Of a stretch of DNA of 64,000 nt, positions 23,321 to 35,184 are shown in pieces. Location of the stretch: positions 1,443,784-1,507,783 of the forward strand of contig VZQC01011008.1 in NCBI GenBank assembly GCA_009823505.1, written 5' to 3'. Origin of the DNA: Rhizomys pruinosus. Its lineage: Eukaryota > Chordata > Mammalia > Rodentia > Spalacidae. The notes below the pieces were generated by a model. It searched no databases, was not told the DNA's origin, and saw nothing but the letters and a program-made list of their open reading frames with translations. How positions within the stretch are numbered: the stretch's first letter is position 1; every line of letters begins with the position of its first letter. A program made the position numbers and the translations under genes.

Positions 23321-23474
23321 TGGCACTGTTAAAGGTGCACACCTTTAATCCTAGCACTCTGGAGGCAGAGGCAGATCTCTGTGAGTTCAAGGCCAACCGG
23401 GTCTACAGAGTGAGTTCCAGGATAGCTGGGGCTACAGGGAGACCCTGTCTCAAAAAGACCCCCCCCAACAAAAA
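23321..23474 (+). mobile_element. B1 SINE
   Basis: TSD of 12 bp with one mismatch: ACAGTGCCACCA (23309-23320) and ACATTGCCACCA (23475-23486). Confidence 0.9.
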
Positions 23475-23836
23475 ACATTGCCACCAACTGAAGACCAATA
23501 ACATGTATTCAAATACTTGAGCCTGGAGGGGCACTTCTCATTCAAATCATCACAGACAATAAGACAAGAATTACTACTTTTGGTAAGACTAAGAAACTTT
23601 TATTTGATCTCAGATTCACTGTGAACTTACTAATGTATCCCTAGTGAACATGATTACAGTTTGCTCTGATATATAAATGTTTTACTTTATTTAATATGCT
23701 TCAATAATGTTTTTATTTAATGGCCACTTTATTTTTGCAATATTTACCAATATATTTAATAAATTTATTAATAATTCATTTTTCACATATAATAAAAGTA
23801 TTCTCATTATTTTGGACATTAAGTTATTTTGATTTG

Positions 23837-24248
23837 TGTGCTGGATAGCTTTAGTGTCAACTTGACACACCTGGGTTGAGGGAGCCTCAATTGGGGAACT
23901 GGCTCCATTGGATTGGCCTGTGGCCACCACATCTGTGGAGTATTTATTGTCTTGATTGTCGAGCAATGTGGGAGGGCCCAGCCCACTATATATGGTGCCA
24001 CCCTGGGCAGGTTGTTGTGTACCATATAAGAGGGCAGGCTGGGCATGAGCCAGGGGAGCAAGCCAGTGAACAGCATTCCTCCATGGCCTGTGCTTCAGCT
24101 CCTGCCTCCAGGTTCCTGCCCTGAGTTCCTGCCTTGGCCTCCCTGAGTGATGAACTGTGACCCAGATGTGAGCTGAATAAACCCTTTCCTTCCCAAGTTG
24201 GTGTCAATCAGAGTGTTTTGTCACAGCAATGGAAGACAAGCTAGAACA
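23837..24248 (+). mobile_element. Family A solo LTR
   Basis: 412 bp, TGTGCTGG...AGAACA, with a perfect 5-bp TSD ATTTG (23832-23836 and 24249-24253). A polyadenylation signal is present at about 24175 (GAATAAACCC). This is the cleanest reference copy of the family in the window. Confidence 0.9.
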
Positions 24249-24253
24249 ATTTG

Positions 24254-26319
24254 CCTTCTTGATATTATGTGTCCTTTAATTCACTTATGTATTTAGATAC
24301 ATTAACTTCTTCCCAGCAACATTCATCAGAAATAAGGATTGAATTTATGCATGTAAAACTACAAGCCCTTTTTAGGTCTGATCTCTGACATTCCTTTGGC
24401 AGGTCCATGATGCCCACAGTGAGTCAAAGACACATTTTGGACTTGGGAGACAGATCTGAAACAACTTCCAATATCAATAAAACATGTCTTTTTAGGACCC
24501 ATGATTTTGATTTAAAAATTCATACAGTTTCAAGAACAAAATCTGTGCCTGTTTGTTGTGAATACAAAACAGAAACTTCAATATTAGAAGACTCTGAATT
24601 TTATTTAGTCTTTTAAGTAAAACTAAGAAACCCAAGATGTAGTGTTATGCAGGAAAATCCAGTTTGAGTTATGTATTAATGGGCTAGTTTTTTAGCCAGC
24701 ATCTCCCTGGGGCACAGGTGGGGTTCATGAGACTCCCCTGCCCCTGCCCCAAGAGACAGCAGTTCATGGCACAGCACATGATGCTCAGTGAAGCAATAGC
24801 AAGTGATGTTTACAGGGGTACGATGCAGGGGTCTGGGATTAGCCCTAAGAGATGACTCTACCTTTAAAAGTGACCTGCTGAACTCCAGGTCCATTACTTT
24901 GTGCATGTGTAAGCTGAAGTAGGTCTGAGTCTTGCATGTCATGTGCTAGCAAGACTGGAGGGAGGTCTATCACACCACCACCCTGCTGTGCTGGCAGTTT
25001 GGCTGGATGGAAGCCTAGCAAGTCACCAGCCTGGAGAGTGGTTTGCTGTTGATGTAGCCTAGGGAGAGCCAATCAGGTGCTAGGCTGAAATTCCAGTCCT
25101 GAGAGCCAACAGCTCCTAGACTGGTAAAGAAAGCAAGGCCAGATGGGGTGGGGATCAACCATGCTAGGCTAAGAACCTGAGAGAGGCAGTAGCCAATCAG
25201 GTTGGGCTGCAGACAGCAGCCTTCTGGCACCCCGTGCCGAGGTGCCAGCTCCCCAGGTGGCCAAGTGTGGCTACTTCTCCCACCTCTCCCTTAGCAAGAC
25301 CAAGTCAAATCTCTCCCAGCAGGGAGCATGCATCCTACAGTGTTATACTTGACTCTTCTCAGTATTGCATGGCATATGACCTCTGAGATTACATTGCTTG
25401 CAGAATGAATACATCAAGACTATGAACATGTTTGTTAACACATATTAGCAGATATATTACACTGCTATGAAGCCCATGTAAGAACACCCATTTTTTGTGA
25501 GAAATACTGTGAAAGTTTTGTAATAACTTTTTTCAGATTATATTAGAATAAAGAAATGCTCTCTCTCTCTCTCTTAAAACCACAGACCTCTCAGTGTTTA
25601 TAACATGTTCTGATGTTCCAGTTTCTGCCTCACCACTGGGAACCACATGATGTACAGAAGCTTAGCTCTGTGGTCTTCATTGACAGAAATACATGTTCGC
25701 ACTGTTCACTTAGAATGAAGGGGAGGCAGTTCAGTGGTCCTTGGAGAAACACTGGAAGCAGCTGTAGATCCTGTTGTGTTGCTTGTGTTTACTGAGCACT
25801 TACATCCACAGATTCACAGTGCTGAGAAGCAGGAGGTACATGAGTGTCTGTGGGCTTGAGAAGGACAAGGAGGAGTTCAGACAGGACTCACCCTTCCATC
25901 TGAGAAAAGGACAGCTCACATGGCTGGGGCTAATCAGGATTGAAAGAAGCAACTGTAAGATGCTAGTCAATATGCTGAGTGGAAACCTAATTGATTCACA
26001 TGCGGGAGAGAAGATACGTGCATCTGAATTGTGACATTCAGCATCTGATTTCCTGGAGGAATTTATCCCTTGGATAAAAATTTGTGCATACTTTGGTTAG
26101 ATGATATCTTATTTTCTCATCAGCTACTGATTTATTTTAGATTCCAGAATCTATACCCACAGTTTACTCGTTCCCCCAAATTAAAAAAAAAAATCCAATG
26201 AAACACACTAAGGATTTTCAAAGACTCACAGCTTATAAGTTCCTAGTCCATTATTAAAATAATGATGGAAAACAAGTAGAACTTGTTATGGCAGAATTGT
26301 ACCGTGAAAAGGATGATTG
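24254..26319. other. Intergenic; GC-richer patch at 24680-25330
   Basis: Most is unassigned. From 24680 to 25330 the base composition is clearly higher in G+C than the flanks. The perfect 10-mer GCCAATCAGG (a CCAAT box in form) occurs at 25068-25077 and 25192-25201. Open frames of 60-90 codons lie on the minus strand with no family features. It could be an old LTR, a retrocopy 3'UTR or a former regulatory segment. A short (CT)n run is at about 25560. Confidence 0.4.
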
Positions 26320-26565
26320 ATTTTAAAGATTTACTTTGTTTTCATTTATGTGTGTACATGTGTGTCTGGATGTAGGTGCATAGGTATGCAGGATGTGTGT
26401 CTGGATGTAGGTGTGTTATCTATGTAGGTACTTGTCTTTGAGGAAGAGGGTGTCAGATCCCTTGGACCTGGAGCTACAGGTGTTTGTGAGCTTCCTGATG
26501 TGGGTGCTGGAAACTGAATCCCAGTCCTCTGATGAGCAGTAAGTGCTCTGAAGTGCTGACCCTGG
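26320..26565 (-). mobile_element. B3-type SINE
   Basis: Antisense. The word ATGTGTGTCTGGATGTAGGT is duplicated at about 26360 and 26393, followed by GGGTGCTGGAAACTGAATCC. Confidence 0.75.
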
Positions 26566-27754
26566 AAAGTGTGATTATATAAATGAGGTTCATAGATGTG
26601 TACTAAGAGAATGAGAATGATGATGATTGTATGCTATATTGTGTATAATGAGTGCTTGTTCATGATTTTACAAGCTATCAAATAGAAAATTGTATAAGTT
26701 AAATGAAATATTTTATCATTTAGGTTTTTCTTTATGGGACACATCTACAATTTCTTTCTCACCTACGATTTTAAGTAATAATTTCTTTAATTCCCCTGAG
26801 AAGCAGTTGAAAACACTTTCAAATATTATCTAGGTGCTTTCAACCCCATCTCCGTGACCCCCCCATAACCTCTTGATATTGAGTTAAGGCAACTGCTAGT
26901 ACACACATTTGTTAACAAGGGAACTTTAATCAGTGATAATGTATGATTTTTTTCCAAGACACACATCTTGCACATCACTCTCTTTCAATGGGGCTCTGTT
27001 GATGATTCAATATGATATTTTACTCCCATTTCACTCAAGAATGCTGGGTGTTGCTGAACTCAATCCTGACTAAACACTTCTGCCTAATATGTATTTGTTA
27101 ATCAGATTATAGCAGGTTGACCAAAGTTTGAATTCAAAGTCTTAGACTCATGATCGCAAGCTGAAATAGGATTTATTTGCCCTAGATGCACTGACTTTTC
27201 AGGAGTCTCGATTCCTTGTGATTTCCTCCTTCAGCTAGAAATTCCTCTGCCTTGGACCTTTGGTGTGTACAGCATCCACTGTCTTACTGCTTTCCCCAGA
27301 TTGCTTCTTGTTTATTTTCACCATGAACTATGTGTAGGTCACCAACTCCCAAATATGTTGTGTATGTGACTGTAAGATTGACTGAGGTTTATGACAAAAT
27401 GCTTTATTAAAATTATCATCTCCAAAACTTCCCACAGATTTCTGTCATGTTTCTATCTTAAATGCTGTCCTTCATCTTGCTTATATTTTCTTAAAACTCC
27501 TCTAAGATTGACATACATGGATAAAGAGTGTTGAGAATGCTGATACACTGACTAAACCAAAGTCTGGATTATAGTAACATGCTTTTCTAAAAGATTTCTA
27601 ATCTACTTGAAAATTAATTAGCTCAATTTAGGAATGTATACTAAAGTTGATTTTTCTAAACTTTCTAAATATACTTTCCTCTGATATTTCACCATTTCAT
27701 CTCTTGAAGATAAACTAATGTTTTAGTTAAGAAAAATTGATGTGGCAAAATTTG
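26566..27754. other. Intergenic, no recognised feature
   Basis: A/T-rich with no open frame of note. Confidence 0.4.
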
Positions 27755-28200
27755 CTACAGTACAGTAGATATAATTGTGCCCATTTATCCATGGTTCCAG
27801 CTTCCCAGGTCAAATATAGTTCAAACATTGTAAATGGAAAAATCTCATAAATGAAAATTCATACATTTTAAATCAATCATCTCCCTTAGTAACATGATGA
27901 AATGTAACACCATTATATTTGCCCCGTCTGGAGGGAATTACCCGTTCTCTAGTGTATCTACACTGGATACTCCCCATCCATCAATCACCTAGCTAGCTTC
28001 TTGATTATCAGAATAAGCGGCAGCATCTAACAGCTTGTGTTTAAGTGACTCTTTATTTTACTGATGTCTCCAAAGTGTAAGAACAGTTTCCTAGGGTTTT
28101 TGAAATGCTTTAAGTGAAAAATTAAATTTCTCTACTTAATACGAAAGCCCACATGGATGAAGTTGCTAAAACATGTCTGTAAAATGAGCCTTCTGTTCAT
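27755..28200 (+). mobile_element. Tigger-type (mariner/pogo) DNA transposon remnant
   Basis: It keeps the order of the Tigger1 5' region: CAGTACAGTA, then CCATGGTTCCAGCTTCCCAG, GTGATGAAATG-type sequence, TTACTGATGTCTCCAAAGTG at the transposase start, and GATGAAGTTGCTAAAACATG further in. The coding part is broken by indels. Such copies are old in mammals, so this is ancestral DNA rather than a rodent-lineage gain. Confidence 0.75.
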
Positions 28201-28519
28201 GAGACTATGAGGAGACTAAATAGTCTTGCTAGCTGTGATGTCTCCACAAATATAGCCACAGGGTTTGAACCCCACAGTCCTGGGGTGCAGTTCAGTCCAC
28301 AGCTTAAGATCTCTCATGGTCATTGCAGCTGAGGGAAAGACTGCCTTTTAAGTCCCTCAGTGCAATGTGGGTTTCACAGGACTTGACTTCTTTTCGTAGT
28401 CTGTTACTCTTCTGAACTCTGTGTGTTTGATGCTTGTTTCCTCATCAACTCTAATTCCAGCATCTTCCATGACATGAAAACATGGCTCTCTATCCTTTTC
28501 TTGGGTCTTTCTTTAGCCC
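28201..28519. other. Sequence just 3' of the OR2-like locus
   Basis: Nothing recognisable. The minus-strand open frame continues here only because of the frameshift in the receptor, so residues read from it are not receptor. Confidence 0.5.
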
Positions 28520-29460
28520 TCACCTTGTCTTGACCCAAAACTCCCTGGTCAGTGCCCTGCGCAGGGCAGCCTTCATATCTTTGTTCCTCAAGGTGTAGAT
28601 GAAAGGGTTGAGAGTGGGTGTGACGATGCCGTAGAACAGAGCCATGATCTTGCGCCTGTCCCGAGTAGCTGGAGGGAGGCTGCACATACATGCTGATGGC
28701 GGTGAAGTAGAGGAGAAACACCACCAGCAAGTGGGAAGCGCAGGTGTCGAAGGCCTTCCAGCGACTCTCAGCAGAGCCGAGTTTCATCACTGCGTGTGCA
28801 ATGAGCACGTAGGTGCCCAGAATGAGGCCGAGGGGCACCAAGAGCAGCAAAGCCCCGAGAACATTGAGCTCGGCTTCGCTCACTGTTGTGTCCGTACAAG
28901 CTAGCTTCAGAAGGGCAGGGACTTCACAGAAGAAATGGTCTATCACCCTGCGTCCACACCGTGGGGCCACCACGGTGAGAATGGACTGCACAAGGGAGTT
29001 GGCAAAGCCACTAATCCAGGTTCCAGCAGCCATATGGATGCATCCTCTCTGGCTCATGATGATGGGGTAGTGAAGGGGTTTGCAAATGGCAGCCAGGCGG
29101 TCGAAGGCCATGATGGCCAGAAGGATGCATTCAGTAGAACCCAAGGCCAGGAAAATATAGACCTGGGCCACGCAGCCCCCATAGCTGATGGTCTTCTCTG
29201 GCCCTCTGAGGTTGACCAGCATCTGAGGGACTGTGCTGGTAGTGTAGCAGAGATCCAGAAGGGACAGGTTGGAGACAAAAAAGTACATGGGGCTGTCAAG
29301 CTGGGGGTCTAGACGGGATGCTAGGATAATGGAGATATTTCCAAATAAGGCAAAGATGTAAGCCACCAGAAAAATTGCAGAGTGGCGTTTCCAGCCAAGG
29401 CCGGTCAGAAAATCCCAGGAAGATGAAGCCGTCCAGGGAGCTCTGATTGCTGACCCACAC
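28520..29460 (-). pseudogene. OR2-like class II olfactory receptor, two frameshifts and no ATG
   Basis: A nearly complete odorant-receptor GPCR: an N-terminal glycosylation site (NQSS) and LGFSDRP; TM1 with FGNISIILAS; PMYFFVSNLSLLDLCYTTST; MAFDRLAAICKPLHY (DRY-type DR kept); HFFCEVPALLKLAC in loop 2; [13 protein letters not shown] in TM6; and [20 protein letters not shown], with the receptor stop at 28520-28522. The most similar known receptors are OR2 types such as the OR2B group. Breaks: one base missing near 29376-29382 at the start of TM1, and one missing near 28661-28664 just before TM7. The codon where the family Met is expected (29460-29458) is GTG. An upstream in-frame ATG at 29589 gives an unlikely 43-codon extension. 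The middle (about 240 codons) is unbroken, so decay is recent or partly a sequencing artefact. Confidence 0.9.
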
Positions 29461-30545
29461 ATTAGCATTTCTGGGGGAAATTCCAGCCACCACCTGTAAA
29501 TATCCACTTCTAGGCACAGGAGTCACTGGCAAGAGGAAGCAGCTGAGAATTAGAGACCACACATGCTGAGATAAAACTGCCATTATCACTCTATTTGTAT
29601 CTATTTCTGAATAGCAAAACTGAAGCTTTCTGCATCTGTATCTTGATTAAGGTTACAATATCGTGTCAATGTGCTTGTACCATTGAGAGACTGGGGGAGG
29701 GAGAAAAAGTCCCAGCAATGGGCCTGGCGAATAAACGCTGCTTAATTAATGGCTGTTCCAGCTGGCCTCTCTGGATTTTTATCTATATTCTTCCAAAAAG
29801 CATTAGCGGTATTTCCATTGGCTGTGTATGACATGGGAATTTAGGGGTGACAGCACAGTGTGGCTAACACAAACTGGAAGAAGGCAGAGCCTCCCTCAAG
29901 CAACCTGTCCAAAGGACAAAAGGCAGATGACAGTGGATCTGTGGCTGAGGTGGGGCTGAGGTGGGGCTGAGCAACCTTGGTGGATCCATCTTCCTCATAA
30001 CGAGAATGAGGTCCAGGGCATCGTGGGACAGAGAGCTCTTCATGAAGCCTGTGTGGAGGTAGGACAGCATATCAGGACTCCCCTGATCTTCCCTGTCCTC
30101 TGGAGCTCTTCAGGAAGCCTGTGTGGACATAGGACAGAATGTCAGGACTCCCTTGCTCTCCCCTGACCTCCTGTGTAAGAAGCTAAAATTACAGGGGAGA
30201 AAGCAATGCATACAAACAAGGTCCAAGAAAATTCAGGCCTAAGGCAGTCAAATATTGTGAGCATGCAGTTCAAACAAAACAAATCAACACAGATGTAAAG
30301 TTTCACATATTTATATCCTTGTAATTGTGATCTGTGAAAGAATTTCCAGTCACTCAGTGTCATAATCAACACACATGGACACACACATGTCCCCTCTGCC
30401 TCCAGAACACTCCAGTGTAAATTATTAGTTCCACTATGTCCACAACCTCAATTGCCTTCTTTAAACCATGTAGTTTGTTTACAATACATTTTATTAAAGA
30501 ATCCCTAATGGCCAATTTTTCTATCCTTACATCTTAAATTTGTTT
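29461..30545. other. Intergenic upstream of the OR2-like locus, with a 70-bp tandem duplication
   Basis: A 70-bp unit starting GAGCTCTTCA(T/G)GAAGCCTG occurs twice in tandem at 30033-30102 and 30103-30172, with scattered mismatches. A GGGGCTGAGGT repeat lies at 29941-29970. No promoter can be assigned. Confidence 0.6.
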
Positions 30546-30549
30546 TTGT

Positions 30550-31080
30550 TGGGCTGGAGAAAAGGGTCATCTGGTAAAAGTGTTTCTCTACAAGCCTGTT
30601 GACCTGAGTTCTAGCTCTAGAACCAATGTTAAGATGATGTATGAGAAGGAAGGGGAGGAGGTGGAGGAGGAAGAGGAGGAGGAGGAGGAGGAGGAGGAGG
30701 AGGAGGAACAGCAGGAGGAGGAAGAACAGGAGGAGGAGGAGAAGCAAGAGAAAGAACAGGGAGAAGAGTAAGAGGAGAGGAGGAGGAGGAGAAGGAGGAG
30801 AAGGAAGAGGAGGAGGAGGAGGAGAACCAGGGGGAGGAGGAGAAGCTGGTGCTGTCCCACCTCTCATAATACCATTATTCTCATAGCAAGATGGGAAGCA
30901 GAGGAGAACCTGCCAGAAACTCCTGCATACAAAACAGCAGCAGGTGAAAACAATAGAGACCCTGCCTCAAAAAAGTGGAAGGAGAGAACTAGAAAAACTG
31001 ATCTCCCCACACTTGCCTTGTCATGCACACACATACATACACACACTTACATACACACACACTTACATACACATATGCAC
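30550..31080 (+). mobile_element. B3/B4-type SINE split by a (GGA)n expansion
   Basis: A head at 30551 (GGGCTGGAGAAAAGGGTCAT) and a body at 30880-31000 (ATAGCAAGATGGGAAGCAGA ... ACCCTGCCTCAAAAAAG) are separated by a purine tract. An ACACAC/ACATAC tail runs to about 31080. Confidence 0.65.
30640..30845. repeat. (GGA)n-rich purine tract
   Basis: About 200 bases of almost pure A/G on the plus strand. Glu/Arg- and Ser/Pro/Leu-rich open frames on both strands come from it and are not genes. Confidence 0.95.
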
Positions 31081-31334
31081 ACACACAACAAATAAGTCTT
31101 TAGTTTTTTTTTTTGTTTAGACTCTATACTTGCGTAAATTTACCCTGTATTTATCTTTGATTGTTTTATAAAAACAATTTTCATCTTCCCTCAAATCCCA
31201 GTTTTCTGTGTACTGTGTGCTTTGGTGTCATTAACTTTTCTGTGCTTTAATACTTTCATATTAGAAATGAGTGAAATTACTTACATAAGTAAACACATTA
31301 AGCACTGTAATGTACATTGCCAGACTAGCTCAGC

Positions 31335-31456
31335 ATATATATATGTATATATATACATATATATGCAGTAATTATATATATAATATATATTAGTATATAT
31401 ATGTATATATACTAATATATATAATCAGTAATATATATATTATATATATATATCAG
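31335..31456. repeat. (TA)n repeat with nested palindromes
   Basis: Alternating TA runs with near-perfect inverted repeats such as TTAGTATATATATG and its complement (31388-31415). The word CAGTAAT recurs at 31366, 31425 and 31453. Confidence 0.9.
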
Positions 31457-31814
31457 TAATTCAATCACTATGAATCTATCTTTGTTTATCTATGTCTGAG
31501 TTCCCAAACACACCATGCTCATCTTAATTTGTATACTCACACAAAGAGCATAATGGTATTGCATGATTAACAAGTATCTCCTGGGAATAGGAAACATGAT
31601 ATGGCTAAGAAATCAATTTCACATCGTCTGACTATCTTTCTGACTCCCTCATCTGGTCTTACAACCCCATTATTAGCAAATGCAATTGGTCGGCTTAGTG
31701 GCTGTACTTGGCCACTCTGCATTCTAAGTGTGTCTTCTGAGCTGTGGAACTATACAGGGAGAAGTGATTGGAGAAGTGTGTGCTTCGCAGCTTAACCTTC
31801 AGCGGTTATACCAC
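31457..31814. other. Intergenic, no recognised feature
   Basis: No gene or repeat identified. Confidence 0.4.
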
Positions 31815-31935
31815 ACTAGTGCCAGTGTGATGACACAGTCCTGTGATCCAGCACATGGGAGGCAGAGGAAGGAGGGTTGCAAGTTTGAAACCCTCATGAG
31901 CTACATAGCATAACACTGTCTAACAAAGAAAGTAA
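31815..31935 (+). mobile_element. Old B1-like/RSINE fragment
   Basis: GTGATCCAGCACATGGGAGG and CATGAGCTACATAGCATAAC follow the B1-derived order with strong divergence. A 37-bp B2 scrap (CCGTCTGAAACTCCAATTCC) follows at about 31977. Confidence 0.6.
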
Positions 31936-32055
31936 AATGAAAGAATGTTATATTCAAAACAAGGATCAGCTGAGAGCCGTCTGAAACTCCAATTCCAGGA
32001 GAACCAGAGGGACCAAGGGTGAGAAAACCTCAGAAACAAGCTGGAAAATGTTTCT

Positions 32056-32634
32056 TTCTTTCTTTTTTTTTTTTTTAAATTAGTTTTTATTGATGCTTTG
32101 TGCATTTCATACATTTTTTCCAATTCAGTTCAGGCTTATTTCCCTTTCCCTCCCCCCCCACCCCCACCCCATCCCAGATCATGCATTCTGCCATAACTGT
32201 CCTGCATCTTTCTCTCAGTTTTTTTTTTTTTTTTCATTTTTAGCTATAAGTGATAATCCATGAGTACAAGCATCCTTCATGCAAAACCTATCTGCAGGCT
32301 GTTGTGCCCAAACACCTACAGCCCCACCATCCAGTGGGGGGTGACAGGTTGTTTGTTCAATCAAGTTGATCAAATGAGTGTCCAGACTACATTGCTGTAG
32401 TTTCACCATTCACCCCAATCGCAGCCCTTACATTCTACCACGCCCCCTCTTCCGCAGGTTGTTCCCTAGGCTTAGAAAAGGGGCACAGGTGGATGAGAGG
32501 TAAAACAGTCCACTCTCTCTGGAGCTGTTGACTTGGAGTCTGGTCAATTCTGGCTGTTTCCTTTCATGGGCTGACAGTTTGTCCAGGAATAACCTTTCGA
32601 TCCTGGCCTGGCGCGTTATGGCGTCTCCCCTGCC
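32056..32634 (-). mobile_element. Truncated L1/Lx-type 3'UTR retroposon, copy 2, with internal A run
   Basis: A 579-bp insertion with a perfect 16-bp TSD, GCTGGAAAATGTTTCT (32040-32055 and 32635-32650). On the minus strand the upstream part is the same body as the insertion at 9240. Then comes a run of about 15 A, then a tail starting ACTGAGAGAAAGATGCAGGA that is also found at the end of the L1 at 16452-18629, and a poly(A) end. No ORF2 is included. Confidence 0.85.
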
Positions 32635-32879
32635 GCTGGAAAATGTTTCTAACAAAACACCATCTTCAGAGTTTGAGAAGAGGAAATGAAATCAATTCAA
32701 GTAAGGCCTGGTCTCAGGAGTTGCCAGGACAGTTTCTATACTTCAGACTAGAAATAGATAACTGCCCTTCCTTTCAGGTTTCCTCCTAGGCTGACTCCTA
32801 TGCATTATAGAAGATACTTAATAGCTATACAATATACTCCTTTGGTAAGCAGTACATATTATAAATTAGGCAATACATT

Positions 32880-33125
32880 TTATTATTTTTTTTAGTATTG
32901 TATTGAATTTGGGGAAATTTCATACAATATATTTTGATCATATTTAGACCCCCCTTTCCTATCTTATTCCTCATATAGCTTCCCACCAGATTTCATGTGC
33001 TCAGTCATAGATATCAAGGCCCATGTGTCAAGTTTGTGTTCCCAAATGGCCCTTGGTGTGTGTCCATCCACTGGAGCCCAGTTAACCTATCTAGCGTCAC
33101 ACCCTGAAAGAAAACTGACTCACAT
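32880..33125 (-). mobile_element. L1/Lx 3'-end fragment
   Basis: Antisense. The 3' end reads ATGATCAAAATATATTGTAT on the minus strand, preceded by CCAGTGGATGGACACACACC, typical of rodent Lx-type L1 ends. No TSD traced. Confidence 0.75.
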
Positions 33126-35184
33126 TGTTAAGATTTGTATTTAACTGGTGACAGTTCTTAAGCAGAAAATCAAGTAGCTAGCCCAAAATCAGATCTAGGA
33201 GGACAAATCTATGCTTCCAAATGGAGCCTAGGCTTTCCTTGTCCTAGGTCCTGAAAAATGACTAATCTAGACACTAAAACCCAAACTGGAAGCTCTAAAG
33301 ACAAAGTGAAAGTTCAACATGGAGAACTATAGTTGAAACATGGTGAAAGTTCACAATTTGGATTGTAGCAACCTTTCTTTTTTTGTAATATCTCTGAAGT
33401 AATGAGAAAAATACCAGGCAAGAGCCAGTAAGACTGTTTGCAAGCATCTAATTTGTGTCAGACTCTGTATCATATTATCAAAACATGTCTGCTTTTGATG
33501 AAGCATCCTGAGTTCATTTTCTTGGGTTGTGTTAGTGAAGGGAGTTTGAGGAAGAATAACTAACACTAGAATCTTTGAAAATGACACATGGAAACCTGCC
33601 AACATAGAAGCTTCCTAAAATATACATAAATGTACAAATATGGAGTTTAAATGTGGGAGGGGATAATGCCTTTCCCAGACACCATTGGCTACCCACAGTG
33701 GCAGGATAAGTTGCCAATTTTTCAAGTTTTTGGTCAGTGGGGTCTCATTTAAACACCCTTTAAACACCACAAGTTTTTGCCAGTCTTCATTAGTGTCCAG
33801 AATTGGATGTCAAGATCCTATTGCTAAAATATGAGGCCAAGCTTTTATAAAAAGCTGTTGTTTGGGGCTTTAAAGTGAGCTAAAACTCACTCACATGGAG
33901 ATTTTCTTTGTCATAAGCTGGATCTCATCTTGTCAGGAGCAGACCTCTTCCATAGAAGGTAGTTATGATCTCTCCCTTAAAATGCAGAAAAATACATGAA
34001 TTAAGCTCCTACAAATACATTCCAAACAATAAACATTTTAATGTGGAAGTGAGATAACAGGCAAAAAGATCTAATGTCACTAAACATTGAAAGGCCTAAG
34101 ATGATCTATGTCATTGACACATAAAAGTTAAATTTGTGTAAAGAGGACTACTGAAAACAAAGAGAAAAAATGACAACAGTAAAAATCCCACCACCATCAT
34201 GAGAAAAACAAGTGACAAGTTCCAAGACAGTATCTGTGAAGCATGAAGAACTGACACCCAAACTCCTTAACAGGTTCACATGTGTTACAAAAGTCCAAAG
34301 GAAATAAAAAAGAGAACAAGAACAAATACAAATCTTTATCCTTACATGTGTGAGGAACAGAAAGTCCTAGTTTGATACAATTTTACATTAATTGTCAGAG
34401 TGAAGTATTTCTCTTTGAACCATGTTGGAGAGTCCCTTTGCCTTCTAGGAGAGCAGGCTTAGATCATATGTCAGCTGTACCAGTGTATGTGCCACAGGAA
34501 CATTCTTCCTGGAAGATTCCCACAGGTGCGTGTACAGGTGGACAGATATTAGCATATTGTTTACTTTAGCACAGAACATATGACTAGTCTTGAGGTTACT
34601 CATTTATAATACAAGAGTATGGATTCATTAAAATTAATGAGACATGTCTATAGCTACAAAATTGGAATTATGTCCAAGACATGAAACATATATATGAATA
34701 AGTAACATGATGGTCTTTTAAATGAAAACAAGATGTTCCCTGTTCACTAACTCATTAACATATATAAATAAGAAGACAGTTGCATGTGGCTGCGCATTGC
34801 ACTGCACGTGTGCACAGAGAGTCCTGGAAAGAATGGAGAGATGCAGCAAGGGACGAGGCAGGGATGCTCTGTCAACATGCTCATCATGAGCATTTCTAAT
34901 GATAGACCTGAAATAGCTTTTAATATTTTTAGCTATAATCAGACAAAAATGACAGCACTTTGCATAGTTGATGAGAAGTTCCCGAGGAGAGATGCACAGC
35001 ATGATCACAGCTATAAAACTGCACTTAGATTCAGAAAGAAAACATCAGCATTCTTGTTGAATGTCAATTTCTTTACTATGCCTCTGTTTACTTTAAAAAA
35101 ATAAATAAAATTGTGTTTTCATCCAAATTCATTTCTCAGAATACTCATATGTTATTTATTTGGTTAGTTAGTTATTTAAAGAAT
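33126..35184. other. Intergenic, no recognised feature
   Basis: About 2 kb of A/T-rich sequence without gene features. The short open frames at 34372-35104 have no similarity I recognise. Confidence 0.4.

Larger units (their letters stand above)
22845..23555. repeat. Family B repeat carrying two B1 insertions
   Basis: Pieces 22845-23136, 23286-23320 and 23475-23555 make one copy of the repeat also seen at 8840 and 51669. Each break is filled by a B1 with its own TSD. Confidence 0.75.

Noticed and set aside
29296..29589. Upstream ATG at 29589 as the true OR2-like start
   Set aside because: It would add 43 residues unlike any OR N-terminus. The receptor N-terminus is recognisable from VSNQSS onward.
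30505..30886. Ser/Pro/Leu- and Glu/Arg-rich open frames
   Set aside because: Products of a (GGA)n purine tract, open on both strands only because of composition.
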